The position numbers and the translations under genes are program-made. Positions 44,596-53,204 of a stretch of 64,000 nt of DNA are shown here, piece after piece. Within the stretch, counting starts at the first letter, position 1. The number at the start of each line of letters is the position of its first letter. The notes under the pieces are model-generated. The model had not been told where the DNA came from. It searched no databases and worked only from the letters and a program-made list of their open reading frames with translations. This DNA is from Nocardia blacklockiae (lineage in GTDB: Bacteria; Actinomycetota; Actinomycetes; Mycobacteriales; Mycobacteriaceae), in NCBI RefSeq assembly GCF_015477355.1, contig NZ_JADLRJ010000002.1, positions 1 to 64,000 on the forward strand, in the 5' to 3' direction.

Positions 44596-45066
44596 TTAGC
44601 TGACTGCCACCGCCGTCGGGTATGCGGTGCGCCGCGACGGTGGCAGCCGCGAATACCACCGGTCGTAGGCGTTGAACGCGGCGACGGCTTCACTGACGCT
44701 GGCGGGACCGGCGTGGACAGTCCAGAACGTCAGGACGGCCGCCCACCACCCCGCATCGCACGGGTGCCCCGGGTCGCGCAACTCCGCAGCGGCCAGGTTG
44801 TTGAACCGTTCGACCAGACGCTGTTCGGCGGAGGCCACCTGCGACCAGTCTTCCCGCACCCGGTCGAGTGCGTTCATCACCGGCGGGGCCCCGCACTGCA
44901 GTATGGCCTCGGCGTGGTCGCTGTAGATCCGGGCCAGCTCGCGCACCACGCCCAGCGCCGGATGACCGGATCGACCCGCCTCACCCCGCAGGGTGTCGCT
45001 GACCGCGGTGATCAGCTGCTTCGCGTTCGGCCACTGCGGGTGCGTCACGGTGCCGCGGGGCATCAT
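44596..45066 (-). CDS. DUF4254-type protein
   Basis: A 156-residue helical protein resembling the DUF4254 family common in Nocardia: RELARIYSDHAEAILQCGAPPVMNALDRVREDWSQVASAEQRLVERFNNLAAAEL and FNAYDRWYSRLPPSRRTAYPTA. Start ATG 45066 overlaps the stop of the upstream gene (ATGATG). Function unknown. Confidence 0.7.
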   Translation of the reverse strand: MMPRGTVTHPQWPNAKQLITAVSDTLRGEAGRSGHPALGVVRELARIYSDHAEAILQCGAPPVMNALDRVREDWSQVASAEQRLVERFNNLAAAELRDPGHPCDAGWWAAVLTFWTVHAGPASVSEAVAAFNAYDRWYSRLPPSRRTAYPTAVAVS

Positions 45067-45380
45067 GCCGCGCTCGCCGACTGCTCCGCCACCGGCCGCG
45101 CGGTTCCCGGCGGCCCCGCAGCGGGGTCGCCGACCATCGGCCGTGGCGACATTCCGGTGAATATCGCTGCACGCACAGAGGTTTCGACGACAGCGGCGCT
45201 GTCCGGAACCGTCGCGGAGCAGGCGTGCCGTTGCAGGCACGTCGGCGGGTGGCCGGCGTGCAAGGTCCGGATGCACCGGGCCTGCTCGGCAGTCAGGTCA
45301 TCGCCGGGTGGGGTCGAGCAGTCGCGCAGTGCCAGCTGGTCTCGTTCGCCGCACGGCAGCAGGTACGCCCCTGAGTGCAT
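45063..45380 (-). CDS. small cysteine-containing hypothetical protein
   Basis: A 105-residue protein from ATG 45380 with five Cys in its first half (LLPCGERD, RDCSTPP, ARCIRTLH, PTCLQRHACS), a possible metal site. The second half is low in complexity. It is co-translated with the DUF4254 gene. Confidence 0.5.
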   Translation of the reverse strand: MHSGAYLLPCGERDQLALRDCSTPPGDDLTAEQARCIRTLHAGHPPTCLQRHACSATVPDSAAVVETSVRAAIFTGMSPRPMVGDPAAGPPGTARPVAEQSASAA

Positions 45381-45402
45381 GCGCAAACCTCCCTCTGCTT
45401 CG

Positions 45403-45528
45403 GGCATAGGGCATCACCGCGCGACACCGGTCGACGCAGCGGGGGGTCCGGGTCGACGGGCGTTGCTCGGTCTGCTCGGGGTGGGGAGCATTCCCCCAGA
45501 TCCTCGGGGAGGGGAAATGCCCTATGCC
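45403..45528. promoter_or_regulatory. spaced inverted pair GGCATAGGGCAT / ATGCCCTATGCC
   Basis: GGCATAGGGCAT at 45403-45414 and its exact complement at 45517-45528 lie about 100 bp apart just upstream of the minus-strand gene at 45380. This could be a looping operator pair. A plus-strand frame of 16 codons (MPYAISIFELSQRGRQ) starts in the right copy. Confidence 0.4.
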
Positions 45529-45642
45529 ATAAGCATTTTCGAACTGTCGCAGCGAGGCCGACAATAGATCGGCCGAACCAGTCAGTTGTCCAGTTCTTGG
45601 TGCGCTGGTCAGCGCCGGGAATTCGCTAGCCGCTGTACGGTG

Positions 45643-46542
45643 TCAGAGGGAGGTCCACAGCGCGGGCTCAGCGGTGGGGTCGCGCAGAGTGCGTAGACGA
45701 TGAGCGAGTTCGCGAGCGGCAGCGACATCCCCGCCCGCCGCGCGCCGGATGTAGCCGAAGAGAGTGTGCAGGTCGCGCATCGCGAACAAGATCTTCACAC
45801 TGTCCCAGGTGCGGAATTCGCTCAGGGAGACACGGCCGTAGGCGGCGAAGAACTCCTCGAGATCCTGCTCCGAGGCACCGAATCGCACGTCGTGACAGGC
45901 GACGACGAGGTCCTGCTCCCGCGGGCCGATACTGACGTCGTCCCAGTCGCCGAGCACGACCCGCGAATCGCCGTCCCAGAGCGTGTTGCCCGCGTACGGG
46001 TCGCCATGGATCAGCCCGACGCCCAAGCGCGAATCGAGCGTGCGGTAGCGGTCGAGCAGGTCGTGCGCGCGGTCAGCGAGCCAGGCGAGATCGCCCGGGT
46101 CGAGCGCCTGCCGATACTCCGGATCGTCCAGCGTTGCAAGGAATCCGGCCAACGGCGGGTACTGGGGCAGGGAGAACGGTGGTGCGGGCAGGCCGTGCAG
46201 CCGGGCGAGGATGGCGCCCAGTGCGCGCATCGGCGGCTCACCCCGGTCGCCTTGGGGATAGTAGCGCCAGACGGTGACCACGGCGCCGTCGACGTCGACC
46301 GATTCGTTTCTCAGTGGCTCGGTTACGGGCACGCCGTGGGCGGCCAGCCAGCGCGTGATCTCGAGCGAGGCGCGTGCTCGCGCACCGTTCTGCTCGACGC
46401 GGCCGACCCGGACGACGGCCGATTCGCCGGGCAGCAGGTACACGGCATTGGCATGTGCTCGGATCAGCCGGGCATCGCCGTGATCGAGCCCGAAATGCTC
46501 GCAGGCGATGAGAAGAACGGAATCGGGCGAGAGCCCCGTCAT
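45643..46542 (-). CDS. aminoglycoside phosphotransferase family kinase
   Basis: A 299-residue APH-fold kinase. Brenner motif: GLIHGDPYAGNTLWDGDSRVVLGDWDDVSIGPREQDL, with catalytic Asp181, Asn186 and metal Asp199/201. The N-lobe has AVYLLPGESAVVRVGR with a Arg where the usual Lys sits. Substrate unknown; it is last in an overlapping regulatory operon, so it might be a small-molecule or nucleoside kinase and not a resistance gene. Confidence 0.85.
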   Translation of the reverse strand: MTGLSPDSVLLIACEHFGLDHGDARLIRAHANAVYLLPGESAVVRVGRVEQNGARARASLEITRWLAAHGVPVTEPLRNESVDVDGAVVTVWRYYPQGDRGEPPMRALGAILARLHGLPAPPFSLPQYPPLAGFLATLDDPEYRQALDPGDLAWLADRAHDLLDRYRTLDSRLGVGLIHGDPYAGNTLWDGDSRVVLGDWDDVSIGPREQDLVVACHDVRFGASEQDLEEFFAAYGRVSLSEFRTWDSVKILFAMRDLHTLFGYIRRAAGGDVAAARELAHRLRTLRDPTAEPALWTSL

Positions 46543-47765
46543 CGCACGGCGGGAGTCAGGCGCGTGGAGTACGCAGAAGTGGCCTCGATCAAGCTCTTCG
46601 CGACCGGGGCGTCGGTGTGGCGGTGGCTCCGCAGGGCAGCGGTGACGGTACGCATCCCCTCCATGATGGGGGCAATCCTGCGATCGGGGGGAAGTTCGAG
46701 CACCGGTTTCAACACGTCACCCGCTCCCTCGAGCTCATTGTCCGCGATCCGCGCGAGACCGGCATCGATTCTGGCCAGGCCCTCGTCGCCGTAGGATCGC
46801 CGATCCTCCGGGCCGGAGGCGTACCGCTGGATGGCATTGAGTGCCCACAGTTCGGCTTGCCCGTGGTCGCCGATACGCCGATACGTACCGCCGAGGTAGT
46901 AGGCCATCTTCGCCAGCGGGAACTGCATGGCGCCCCCGAACGCGTTCACCTCGTCGCCGGCGGCTGCTTCCTCGGCCGCGGCCACCACGCGCGCGGCCGA
47001 GGAGCGGGCCAAGGCAATGTCGCCGACACGGGCCGCGCACCGCGCCCGCAGCGCCCACAACCGCACTCGATGGTCGCCCGGCGGGGCCCATCCGGTGGCG
47101 TCCTCCAAGATCGACAGCGCTGCGCCCGGTGTCGGGGACCATTCGACGATCAGCGCCTTCGTGCCCTTGATCCACGCCTCGAGACCACGGTGGCCTACAT
47201 CGGCGGCCAGCGACTCCGCCGCCGAGACGTGTTTCATCGCTGCTGCCGTATCGCCCGCGAGATCGTCGGTGCATTCAGCCAGCAGCTGCATTGTCACCGC
47301 TGCCAGCAGATATAGCTCACGCGCTCGCCGCGGGCGAGGTCCCATCAGCAGCGCCTGCCGGATCAGAGAGCGGGTGCTCAGCAGTTCGTTCACCAGGGGA
47401 AGTGGAGCCTTATGGACGTAGCCCTGCGCAATCGCAGACACTCGCGCGGCCAGGTTGTCCAACGTCAGCGAGCTGACCGGTTCGTAGCGTGCCAGCCGTG
47501 TCAACTCTGCGGACTCGTCCGCCGCTGTATTGAGGCTCTGCTGCAAAGCCTGCGCCGCGCACACGGCGAGCAGTGCTCCGTCGGCCTCCAAGACGTCGTC
47601 GAGACGTGCTGCCATCTTCGAGGTCGGAAGGCGCTCGCCCTGCTCTATCCGAGCCATATGCTGCCGAGCATAGTTGGTGCGGGCCGCGAGTTCTCCGACT
47701 GTCAGACCGCGCTCTTCACGCAGCCGGCGTACCTCGCGGCCAAAAGCGTTCCTATTTCCGTTCAT
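46539..47765 (-). CDS. XRE-family regulator with TPR-like domain
   Basis: A 408-residue protein with an N-terminal HTH (FGREVRRLREERGLTVGELAARTNYARQHMARIEQGERLPTSKMAARL) and helical repeats to the end. ATG 47765 lies inside the TetR gene (14-bp overlap), and its stop overlaps the kinase start (ATGA). Confidence 0.82.
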   Translation of the reverse strand: MNGNRNAFGREVRRLREERGLTVGELAARTNYARQHMARIEQGERLPTSKMAARLDDVLEADGALLAVCAAQALQQSLNTAADESAELTRLARYEPVSSLTLDNLAARVSAIAQGYVHKAPLPLVNELLSTRSLIRQALLMGPRPRRARELYLLAAVTMQLLAECTDDLAGDTAAAMKHVSAAESLAADVGHRGLEAWIKGTKALIVEWSPTPGAALSILEDATGWAPPGDHRVRLWALRARCAARVGDIALARSSAARVVAAAEEAAAGDEVNAFGGAMQFPLAKMAYYLGGTYRRIGDHGQAELWALNAIQRYASGPEDRRSYGDEGLARIDAGLARIADNELEGAGDVLKPVLELPPDRRIAPIMEGMRTVTAALRSHRHTDAPVAKSLIEATSAYSTRLTPAVR

Positions 47766-48762
47766 CGAACCTCCCGACCGCCACGACCTCGGTGTCGTCA
47801 TCGGCGTCGTCGACGCCGGCTGCGGCAGCGATCGCGCCGCCAGTGTCGACGACGACCTGCGCTGGCGGCAGAGCGCGTGCGGCCGTGGCACGCAGCGCCG
47901 CCGCGGTGTCGGCGACGACCCACCGGGCGAGCAGCGCGAGTTCGTGATCGCGGGTGGTCAGCACGAGGGTGACCGGGTTGCGGCGCGGCGGATGCAGGAC
48001 CGGCGCGAAGAGGTCGGCAGCCAGCCGGTTCATGCCGACGATGACCAGCAGGCCGTGTCGGTCGAATCGGGCGGTGCGAGCCTGGATCAGGTCGCGGGCT
48101 TTACGCGGTGGTGTCCACACCGCGCCGCCGTCTGTGCGGCGCGGCGCGCTCGCCCCGTTTCCTGGCTGGATCGGTGCGAGAGGCACGTAGTCGAGACCGG
48201 TGAGCAGCCTCAGCGCGTCGACGTCGGCGACGTGGCGGGGATCCAGTGCCCGGCGTACGGCGTGACTGGTCATCATGGTCACCGCGGTGTCGGCCACCGT
48301 CAACCAGCGGCGGGCCTGCCGGTCGGCGTCGGAATCCGGTGTCGCGGTGTCGAGTTCGTGGAGGGTGGCGCTGAGGAGGACCGCCGACAGTCGCCTGAGC
48401 CGTGTGAAGACCGCGGCCATGTGCGGTGCGCGGGCGATTTCCGCGGCCAGGCCGGTGGTAGTCAGTGACAGCACCGGCGATTCCAGCCATACCCGCGACA
48501 GCGTGGCGAGCGCCGCATCGGGCGATTCCGCGTGCCCCCGCCGCGACCGGGTGCGCTCGGCATCGTCGGCGAGCACGGTCAGATAGAGCACACGCTTGCT
48601 GGGAAAGTGGGCGTAGACCGCGCCGCGGGTGAATCCCGCGCGGTCGGCGATAGTGTCGATCCGGGCCGCGGTGTAGCCGACCCGGCCGAACTCCTTCCGC
48701 GCCGCGGCGACGATCCGCTGCCGGGTGAGCGCTTGGGACTGTGCTCTGCTCAATCGCGCCAT
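47752..48762 (-). CDS. TetR-family regulator with long C-terminal extension
   Basis: A 336-residue protein, over 100 residues longer than normal TetR. The HTH is RQRIVAAARKEFGRVGYTAARIDTIADRAGFTRGAVYAHFPSKRVLYL. A standard ligand domain runs to about 200. The extension (KARDLIQARTARFDRHGLLVIVGMNRLAADLF ... LTTRDHELALLARWVVADTAAALRA) looks like a small alpha/beta domain. It overlaps both neighbours by 13-14 bp. Confidence 0.8.
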   Translation of the reverse strand: MARLSRAQSQALTRQRIVAAARKEFGRVGYTAARIDTIADRAGFTRGAVYAHFPSKRVLYLTVLADDAERTRSRRGHAESPDAALATLSRVWLESPVLSLTTTGLAAEIARAPHMAAVFTRLRRLSAVLLSATLHELDTATPDSDADRQARRWLTVADTAVTMMTSHAVRRALDPRHVADVDALRLLTGLDYVPLAPIQPGNGASAPRRTDGGAVWTPPRKARDLIQARTARFDRHGLLVIVGMNRLAADLFAPVLHPPRRNPVTLVLTTRDHELALLARWVVADTAAALRATAARALPPAQVVVDTGGAIAAAAGVDDADDDTEVVAVGRFDERK

Positions 48763-49679
48763 CCCGCGGCACCTTTCGCCTCGGAGGCGAGGAGTACGGA
48801 CTCGCCGCGCGGGCCGTGTCCGGCGATCCGGATCGCTTCGACGACCGCTAGATCGAACTTCCGGATGAGGGCGGCGGGGATCGACCCGGTATCGGGTAAC
48901 GCTTGCAGGAACGTGGCGTCTCGGCGGCGGCATGCCCACGCGAACCGGTCCAGTGCCTCCAGCAGCGCCTCCGCGTCAGTGGCCGAACGAGACCGCTGAA
49001 ATCGGGCGCTCGCGCTGGCCCGGTCGGCGGCGGCGTGCAGGTAGCCGTCGACGGCCGCGGAGATCTCGGCATCGGGCACACCGCAGCGCGGCGGCGGATC
49101 GCCGTAGGTGCCCGGCCGCAGCACCTGCAAGGCTCGACGTTTGGGCCAGCACCGCTCGGCGTGGCACCGCTCGTGCAACGCCAGCATCGACTCGCCCAGA
49201 CTGCGCACGGTCAGCACTCCGAGATCAATGCAGCAGACCTCGAACGGCATCGTCGGTCGCTGCTGCCTGGCGGTCGTGATACGGCGGTATGTCCGGCGCG
49301 CCACCCACACGTCGAACCCCTCGGTGCAGACCTCGAGGTCGGCGCGGTCACCGCCGGAATCGCCTGCCAGCACGCCATCGAACAGGTCCGCCGGCCCCGC
49401 GTTGCCCCCGAGCGTGTCGGCGGCCAGCCGCTCCTTCGCGCGCTGACGCAGCTTGCACCGGTCCGGATCACACGTCCGGGAGAGTTGCTCGCACAGTGCG
49501 GCAACGACCCACGACTCCAGGGGTCCGGGATCGTGTTGGCAGTCATGTCTTTTCGGCCACGGGCCGGTCGGCACCATCTCTCCTACCTGTCTTGCAATCC
49601 AGTCGGCCGCGTCGCGGTCGACCTCGACGTTGTCGGTCTCGCCGAGCACACGGTGTGCCCGCGGGCCGAACTCGGCCAT
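48750..49679 (-). CDS. hypothetical protein, first gene of TetR/XRE operon
   Basis: A 309-residue protein from ATG 49679, with GGAGAG upstream. Cys-rich segments (LCEQLSRTCDPDRCKL, EVCTEGF, FEVCCIDLG, CHAERCW) suggest metal binding. No enzyme motif. It overlaps the TetR gene by 13 bp, so all four genes down to the kinase form one transcript. Confidence 0.65.
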   Translation of the reverse strand: MAEFGPRAHRVLGETDNVEVDRDAADWIARQVGEMVPTGPWPKRHDCQHDPGPLESWVVAALCEQLSRTCDPDRCKLRQRAKERLAADTLGGNAGPADLFDGVLAGDSGGDRADLEVCTEGFDVWVARRTYRRITTARQQRPTMPFEVCCIDLGVLTVRSLGESMLALHERCHAERCWPKRRALQVLRPGTYGDPPPRCGVPDAEISAAVDGYLHAAADRASASARFQRSRSATDAEALLEALDRFAWACRRRDATFLQALPDTGSIPAALIRKFDLAVVEAIRIAGHGPRGESVLLASEAKGAAGWRD

Positions 49680-49739
49680 GTTCTCTCCACACACATCGGC
49701 TCCCGTACAACCGAGACCGGCCGCGGCGGGGGCACACGT

Positions 49740-49979
49740 TCAGCCACGCGACGGCTCCCCTGGCGCGTCGTCGGCCGGGCGGACATGCACGGCTTTCGGG
49801 CCCTTGGGCCAGGCCGAGTCGACCTCGAAGGTCACGCGCTGCCCGCCGCGCAGGGTCCGGCGTCCCTGGCTCTCGCTGACGATGTCGGAGTGATGCACGT
49901 ACACATCCGGCCCGTCGTCCGGGGCGATGAATCCGTAGCCCTTCTCGTCGTCGAACCACTTCACCACGCCGCTTCGCAT
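49740..49979 (-). CDS. cold-shock domain protein
   Basis: A 79-residue CspA-type protein: VVKWFDDEKGYGFIAPDDG contains RNP1 (KGYGFI, 13-18) and VYVHHSDI RNP2 (26-33). It has a C-terminal tail of about 12 residues beyond the fold. It binds single-stranded nucleic acid. It lies 50 bp after the PLP-fold gene and may end that operon. Confidence 0.93.
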   Translation of the reverse strand: MRSGVVKWFDDEKGYGFIAPDDGPDVYVHHSDIVSESQGRRTLRGGQRVTFEVDSAWPKGPKAVHVRPADDAPGEPSRG

Positions 49980-50029
49980 CGTGACTCCTCCGTCTTCCTG
50001 TCGCTCGAATAGTCGTCGTACGCACCTGG

Positions 50030-51028
50030 TCAGCGGCCGGTATCGGCACCGGGCGCGGCTGATTTCGGTTGCAGCCGATACGGATTCACTCGTTCGGCGG
50101 TGTCAGCTTCGGCTGGCGGACCTGCCAGCAGCACGGCCACCGACTCGGCCGGGGCAGGGCGGTAACAGCTGCGCGGCTGCTCGATCGTTGTCGTCACCGC
50201 CGCCCACGCCTGCGCGCCCTCGGCGGTGACCGCGCGGCCCCGCTGCCGCAGCATCCGCACCGCGTCCTCGACGGCGGACTCCGGCACCGTCACCAGCTCC
50301 AGGCTCACCCGATGCCCGTCGGACACCATCCCGGGAAACTCCGTCGAATCACCGGACAGAACCCGTTGCACCGCAACGGGTATCGCGGCACCTTCCACGG
50401 CGACCAGCACCGTCTTGATCCCGAAGCGGTGCGCTGCGGTGACCGTGCCCAGCAGCAGGCCCCCGCCGTCCGCGCCGTCGAGCACCGGGACCATCACCGT
50501 CGCGAGCCGCCAGACCAGGGAGTTGATGCCCGTCACCCACGTGCCCGATCCGGCCGCCAGCAGCGGATCCCCCGGGCCCGGCACCAACGCCCCAACCTCC
50601 CGCGCATAGGCGTCGCGGCAGGCGATCGGGTCACCGTCGACCACTACTTCCACCGTCACCGGCCCGCCGCGCAGCCATCCCACCGTCGGCGCGGGCAGCG
50701 CCGGGACGAACAGCGCCACCGGAGCGTTCTCGATGCGCGCGGCCCACGCCCACGCCGCGGCCACCGACTCCGTGCGCGCCGCTATCGCGACACCCGCCGC
50801 GGGTAGCTCGCCGGCGGCCCGTGTCGCTCGCAGGAACCACAGCGCGCCGCGCGCGTGCACGGATCCGCTGTGCTGCTTGTGCTCCCGGACGAGCACCACA
50901 CGGCCGGTCACCGAACGCGGCAGCGCGGCGGGGTCGACGTCCTCGAAGTGCACAGGCCGGATCGTGTCCGCGATGCCGGTCCAGGCATCGACGATGTGGG
51001 GCTGCCAGCCGATTCCGCCGGTGCTCAC
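50030..51028 (-). CDS. PLP fold-type II-like protein lacking the catalytic lysine
   Basis: A 332-residue protein with the layout of threonine dehydratase/cysteine synthase relatives: HKQHSGSVHARGALWFL matches the TGSFKxRGA helix, IENAPVALFVP the AA-x-G-x-P region, and VMVPVLDGADGGGLLLGTVTAAHRFGIKTVLVAVEG the Gly-rich phosphate loop. The lysine that binds PLP is His58 here, so normal catalysis is not expected. GTG 51028 overlaps the upstream stop (GTGA). It may be a structural or ligand-sensing derivative. Confidence 0.6.
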   Translation of the reverse strand: MSTGGIGWQPHIVDAWTGIADTIRPVHFEDVDPAALPRSVTGRVVLVREHKQHSGSVHARGALWFLRATRAAGELPAAGVAIAARTESVAAAWAWAARIENAPVALFVPALPAPTVGWLRGGPVTVEVVVDGDPIACRDAYAREVGALVPGPGDPLLAAGSGTWVTGINSLVWRLATVMVPVLDGADGGGLLLGTVTAAHRFGIKTVLVAVEGAAIPVAVQRVLSGDSTEFPGMVSDGHRVSLELVTVPESAVEDAVRMLRQRGRAVTAEGAQAWAAVTTTIEQPRSCYRPAPAESVAVLLAGPPAEADTAERVNPYRLQPKSAAPGADTGR

Positions 51029-51588
51029 GCCGTGTACACCAGTTCGCGGAACCGGGTCCGCTCCGAAGTGTCCGTGGCCAGGACACGACGCGCACCTCCC
51101 GCGAGGGCACCGATCAGCCGGGTGCATTCGGGCAGCTCATACTCGGGCAAGCCGTCCAGCCATTGCCGGCGCCGGTTTCCCGGGGTCGGCAGCGCGAGCT
51201 CCGCGCCCAGCCCGACCGCCGTGACTCCCGCACGCATCGCCGCCGCGTCCACGAGCATCGAATCGTCCTGCGTCCCGGGTGCCACGGCCAGGAACACGGA
51301 CAGAGGACGGACGGTGGCGGCACCGATAAGAAACACCGGCACCGGGCTCTCGAGGGTCGTCCGGATACGTTCCAGCTCCTCCTCGGACGGCGGCCGTGTC
51401 ATGAACGCCCGCACACCGGTGGTGCGGATCGTCAACGCTTTCGTGTGCTGGTCCAGCCACACCGGCTCGTACCACTGCCGGTACCTCTCCCGGCACACGC
51501 GATAGGTCGCCGGGCTCCCGGCACTCTCCGCCGGCCGCAGATACCGCGTCGTCTCGGGCGGGGCGGATAGCAGTGAAATAGCAGACAT
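51025..51588 (-). CDS. hypothetical protein
   Basis: A 187-residue protein from ATG 51588 with Arg/Tyr-rich N-terminal half (YRVCRERYRQWYEPVWLDQHTKALTIRTTGVRAFM) and alternating strands and helices (VPVFLIGAATVRPLSVFLAVAP). It is co-translated with the PLP-fold gene. Not recognised. Confidence 0.55.
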   Translation of the reverse strand: MSAISLLSAPPETTRYLRPAESAGSPATYRVCRERYRQWYEPVWLDQHTKALTIRTTGVRAFMTRPPSEEELERIRTTLESPVPVFLIGAATVRPLSVFLAVAPGTQDDSMLVDAAAMRAGVTAVGLGAELALPTPGNRRRQWLDGLPEYELPECTRLIGALAGGARRVLATDTSERTRFRELVYTA

Positions 51589-51654
51589 AAGGCCCTCGCT
51601 CACAGTTGAGAAATAGGAAGTTTGTTCAAGGAATTTCGGTCAACAATTAGCGGC

Positions 51655-51876
51655 TCAGCCCGCTCCCGGGCCCGTCCAGAGCCGTTCGCACGGGAGATCC
51701 GGAAGGCCGGGCGGCAGGTTGTCGTCGATGCGGACGTGCGCGATGTCCCGGGCCTCGATCGCGCTCGCGAAGCGCCGCGCTGCTTCCCGTCCTGCCTGGT
51801 ACTCCGTCACGATGGGGAGTTCGTCTGTTGGGAACTCCACGACCACATGGCATTTGTCGACATCGCGTTCGCCCAT
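51655..51876 (-). CDS. small hypothetical protein
   Basis: A 73-residue protein from ATG 51876, six bases after the upstream stop. DKCHVVVEFPTDELPIVTEYQAGREAARRFASAIEARDIAHVRIDDNLPPGLPDL suggests a small alpha/beta fold. It is part of the small-gene operon. Confidence 0.5.
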   Translation of the reverse strand: MGERDVDKCHVVVEFPTDELPIVTEYQAGREAARRFASAIEARDIAHVRIDDNLPPGLPDLPCERLWTGPGAG

Positions 51877-51882
51877 CCCGGC

Positions 51883-52212
51883 TCACCCGGCGATCGTCCG
51901 CGTCATCGGTACACGCACCCGAGGCCATCGTTTTAGTGGATCCAGCGTCCAGATATCGGCCTGACGCCGGGTCACGTCCACCCAGCCGTCGGACAAGTGC
52001 AGCAGTGACGGGATCAGGAGGGTCTCGATCCCCCCGTCAGGGAATGTCGCGAGCAATTGCCCGAACCGAGCCGAATTCGCCGCCACCAGCACCTCATCGA
52101 ACAATTCCAGGCGCCGTGCTGCGGCCAGCTCCCCGAGCTGGCGGACGTGCGTACTGGTCAGCGTGCGCGAGATGTCCTCGCGCACAATCCCGAACGCCCG
52201 GCCGGTCGTCAT
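51883..52212 (-). CDS. hypothetical protein
   Basis: A 109-residue protein from ATG 52212, which overlaps the upstream stop by one base (TGATG). Helical segments (EDISRTLTSTHVRQLGELAAARRLELFDEVLVAANSARFGQLLATFPDG) precede a strand-rich end. Not recognised. Confidence 0.55.
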   Translation of the reverse strand: MTTGRAFGIVREDISRTLTSTHVRQLGELAAARRLELFDEVLVAANSARFGQLLATFPDGGIETLLIPSLLHLSDGWVDVTRRQADIWTLDPLKRWPRVRVPMTRTIAG

Positions 52213-52436
52213 CACCACGCACCTTCGGCGACGACATCGCGATGCACCTGGACCACCTGGGCCACCATCTCCGTCCAGGCCGCCGCCAGCGGCAGCGCGC
52301 ACCAGCTCAAAGTGTCGTCGCCTTCACGCGGCCGCATCCGCCCGTACCGCTGGGCCACGGGAACGACAACCATCGGAAGCAGGTCGTGATCGCGCCATCT
52401 GGGTTGGGCTAGGTCGTCTCCGACGTAGACAAGCAT
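52212..52436 (-). CDS. small hypothetical protein
   Basis: A 74-residue protein from ATG 52436, overlapping the upstream stop (TAATG). MLVYVGDDLAQPRW and LPMVVVPVAQRYGRM are strand-like; AAAWTEMVAQVVQVHRDVVAEGAW is a terminal helix. Unknown. Confidence 0.5.
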   Translation of the reverse strand: MLVYVGDDLAQPRWRDHDLLPMVVVPVAQRYGRMRPREGDDTLSWCALPLAAAWTEMVAQVVQVHRDVVAEGAW

Positions 52437-52789
52437 TACCGCTGGAGCCACCGCGCCAACCTCCCCTTCTTAACGGGGCATTCCCCCGCGAATAGCGTCG
52501 TCGGCGGTGGAAGTTTGAAGGGCAGAGCGAGCAGGAAGATGACCTCCCGGACCGACAGCCCGACCGGCCGGAGCGATGCCTCCCACTCCTGCCAGATCGG
52601 GTCGTTCAACGGAGCGAGCTCTCTGCTGCAGATGGCATCGGCGAACTGAACGAGCGTGAGGGCCTGCTCGGCGGTCAACGTGCGACCACGCAATCGGTCC
52701 CGGAACACCCACAGGCCATCCCCGACCGAGACGGCCGACACCTCGGAGCAGCTGCTGGTGATGCTGAATCCCGTGCATTCGACAGCCAT
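52436..52789 (-). CDS. hypothetical protein
   Basis: A 117-residue protein from ATG 52789, coupled to the upstream stop (TGATG). The segment TLTAEQALTLVQFADAICSRELAPLNDPIWQEW is helical; the C-terminus (ECPVKKGRLARWLQR) is basic. Unknown. Confidence 0.55.
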   Translation of the reverse strand: MAVECTGFSITSSCSEVSAVSVGDGLWVFRDRLRGRTLTAEQALTLVQFADAICSRELAPLNDPIWQEWEASLRPVGLSVREVIFLLALPFKLPPPTTLFAGECPVKKGRLARWLQR

Positions 52790-53013
52790 CACACGGTCCC
52801 CCGCTCACAATCGTCAGCGGGGCGGCCCCTGATGCTCGACCGTTCGTAACCCTGGACGTACCAGCGCTCTCCGCCTGCGTAGTCGACGAGCCAATCGAGC
52901 TCGATAGCGCTTTCGGCGGCCGCCGCTTTATCAGCACTTGCCGATCCAGCCGGTGTGGTCGGCGCACGGTCCGGACATCTCGCCGCGAGGTCACATCGTG
53001 TAGTGGGCTGCAT
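52789..53013 (-). CDS. small hypothetical protein, first in operon
   Basis: A 74-residue protein from ATG 53013. The part ESAIELDWLVDYAGGERWYVQGYERSSI looks structured; Cys residues occur at CDLAARC and DDC. It starts the small-gene operon 115 bp from the palindrome at 53128-53151, divergent from the XRE/DUF397 pair. Confidence 0.5.
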   Translation of the reverse strand: MQPTTRCDLAARCPDRAPTTPAGSASADKAAAAESAIELDWLVDYAGGERWYVQGYERSSIRGRPADDCERGTV

Positions 53014-53127
53014 GGCCAATCACCCCTGCTTCTGCGGTCGTCGGCTCTCTTCTGTGATGACCGACACAAGTGAGGCTAGGACGCTAGCTACTGTGCCGTC
53101 AAGATGTTCACGCCATATCTGTAGCAT

Positions 53128-53151
53128 CAAGAATGACAGCTGTCATTCTTG
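53128..53151. promoter_or_regulatory. perfect 24-bp palindrome between divergent operons
   Basis: CAAGAATGACAG (53128-53139) is followed directly by its exact complement (53140-53151). A second, outer inverted pair, TAGCATC (53122-53128) and GATGCTA (53157-53163), frames it slightly off centre. It lies 53 bp before the XRE start and is likely the operator of that regulator, controlling both directions. Confidence 0.75.
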
Positions 53152-53204
53152 GTCGGGATGCTAAGGTTCCGCTGGCCCCCGATCAGGAGGAGAGGAACGA
53201 TTCG

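Noticed and set aside
38000-45000. A complete conservon (kinase, roadblock, DUF742, GTPase, P450)
   Set aside because: Only the P450-like genes are present; none of the other four components is encoded nearby.
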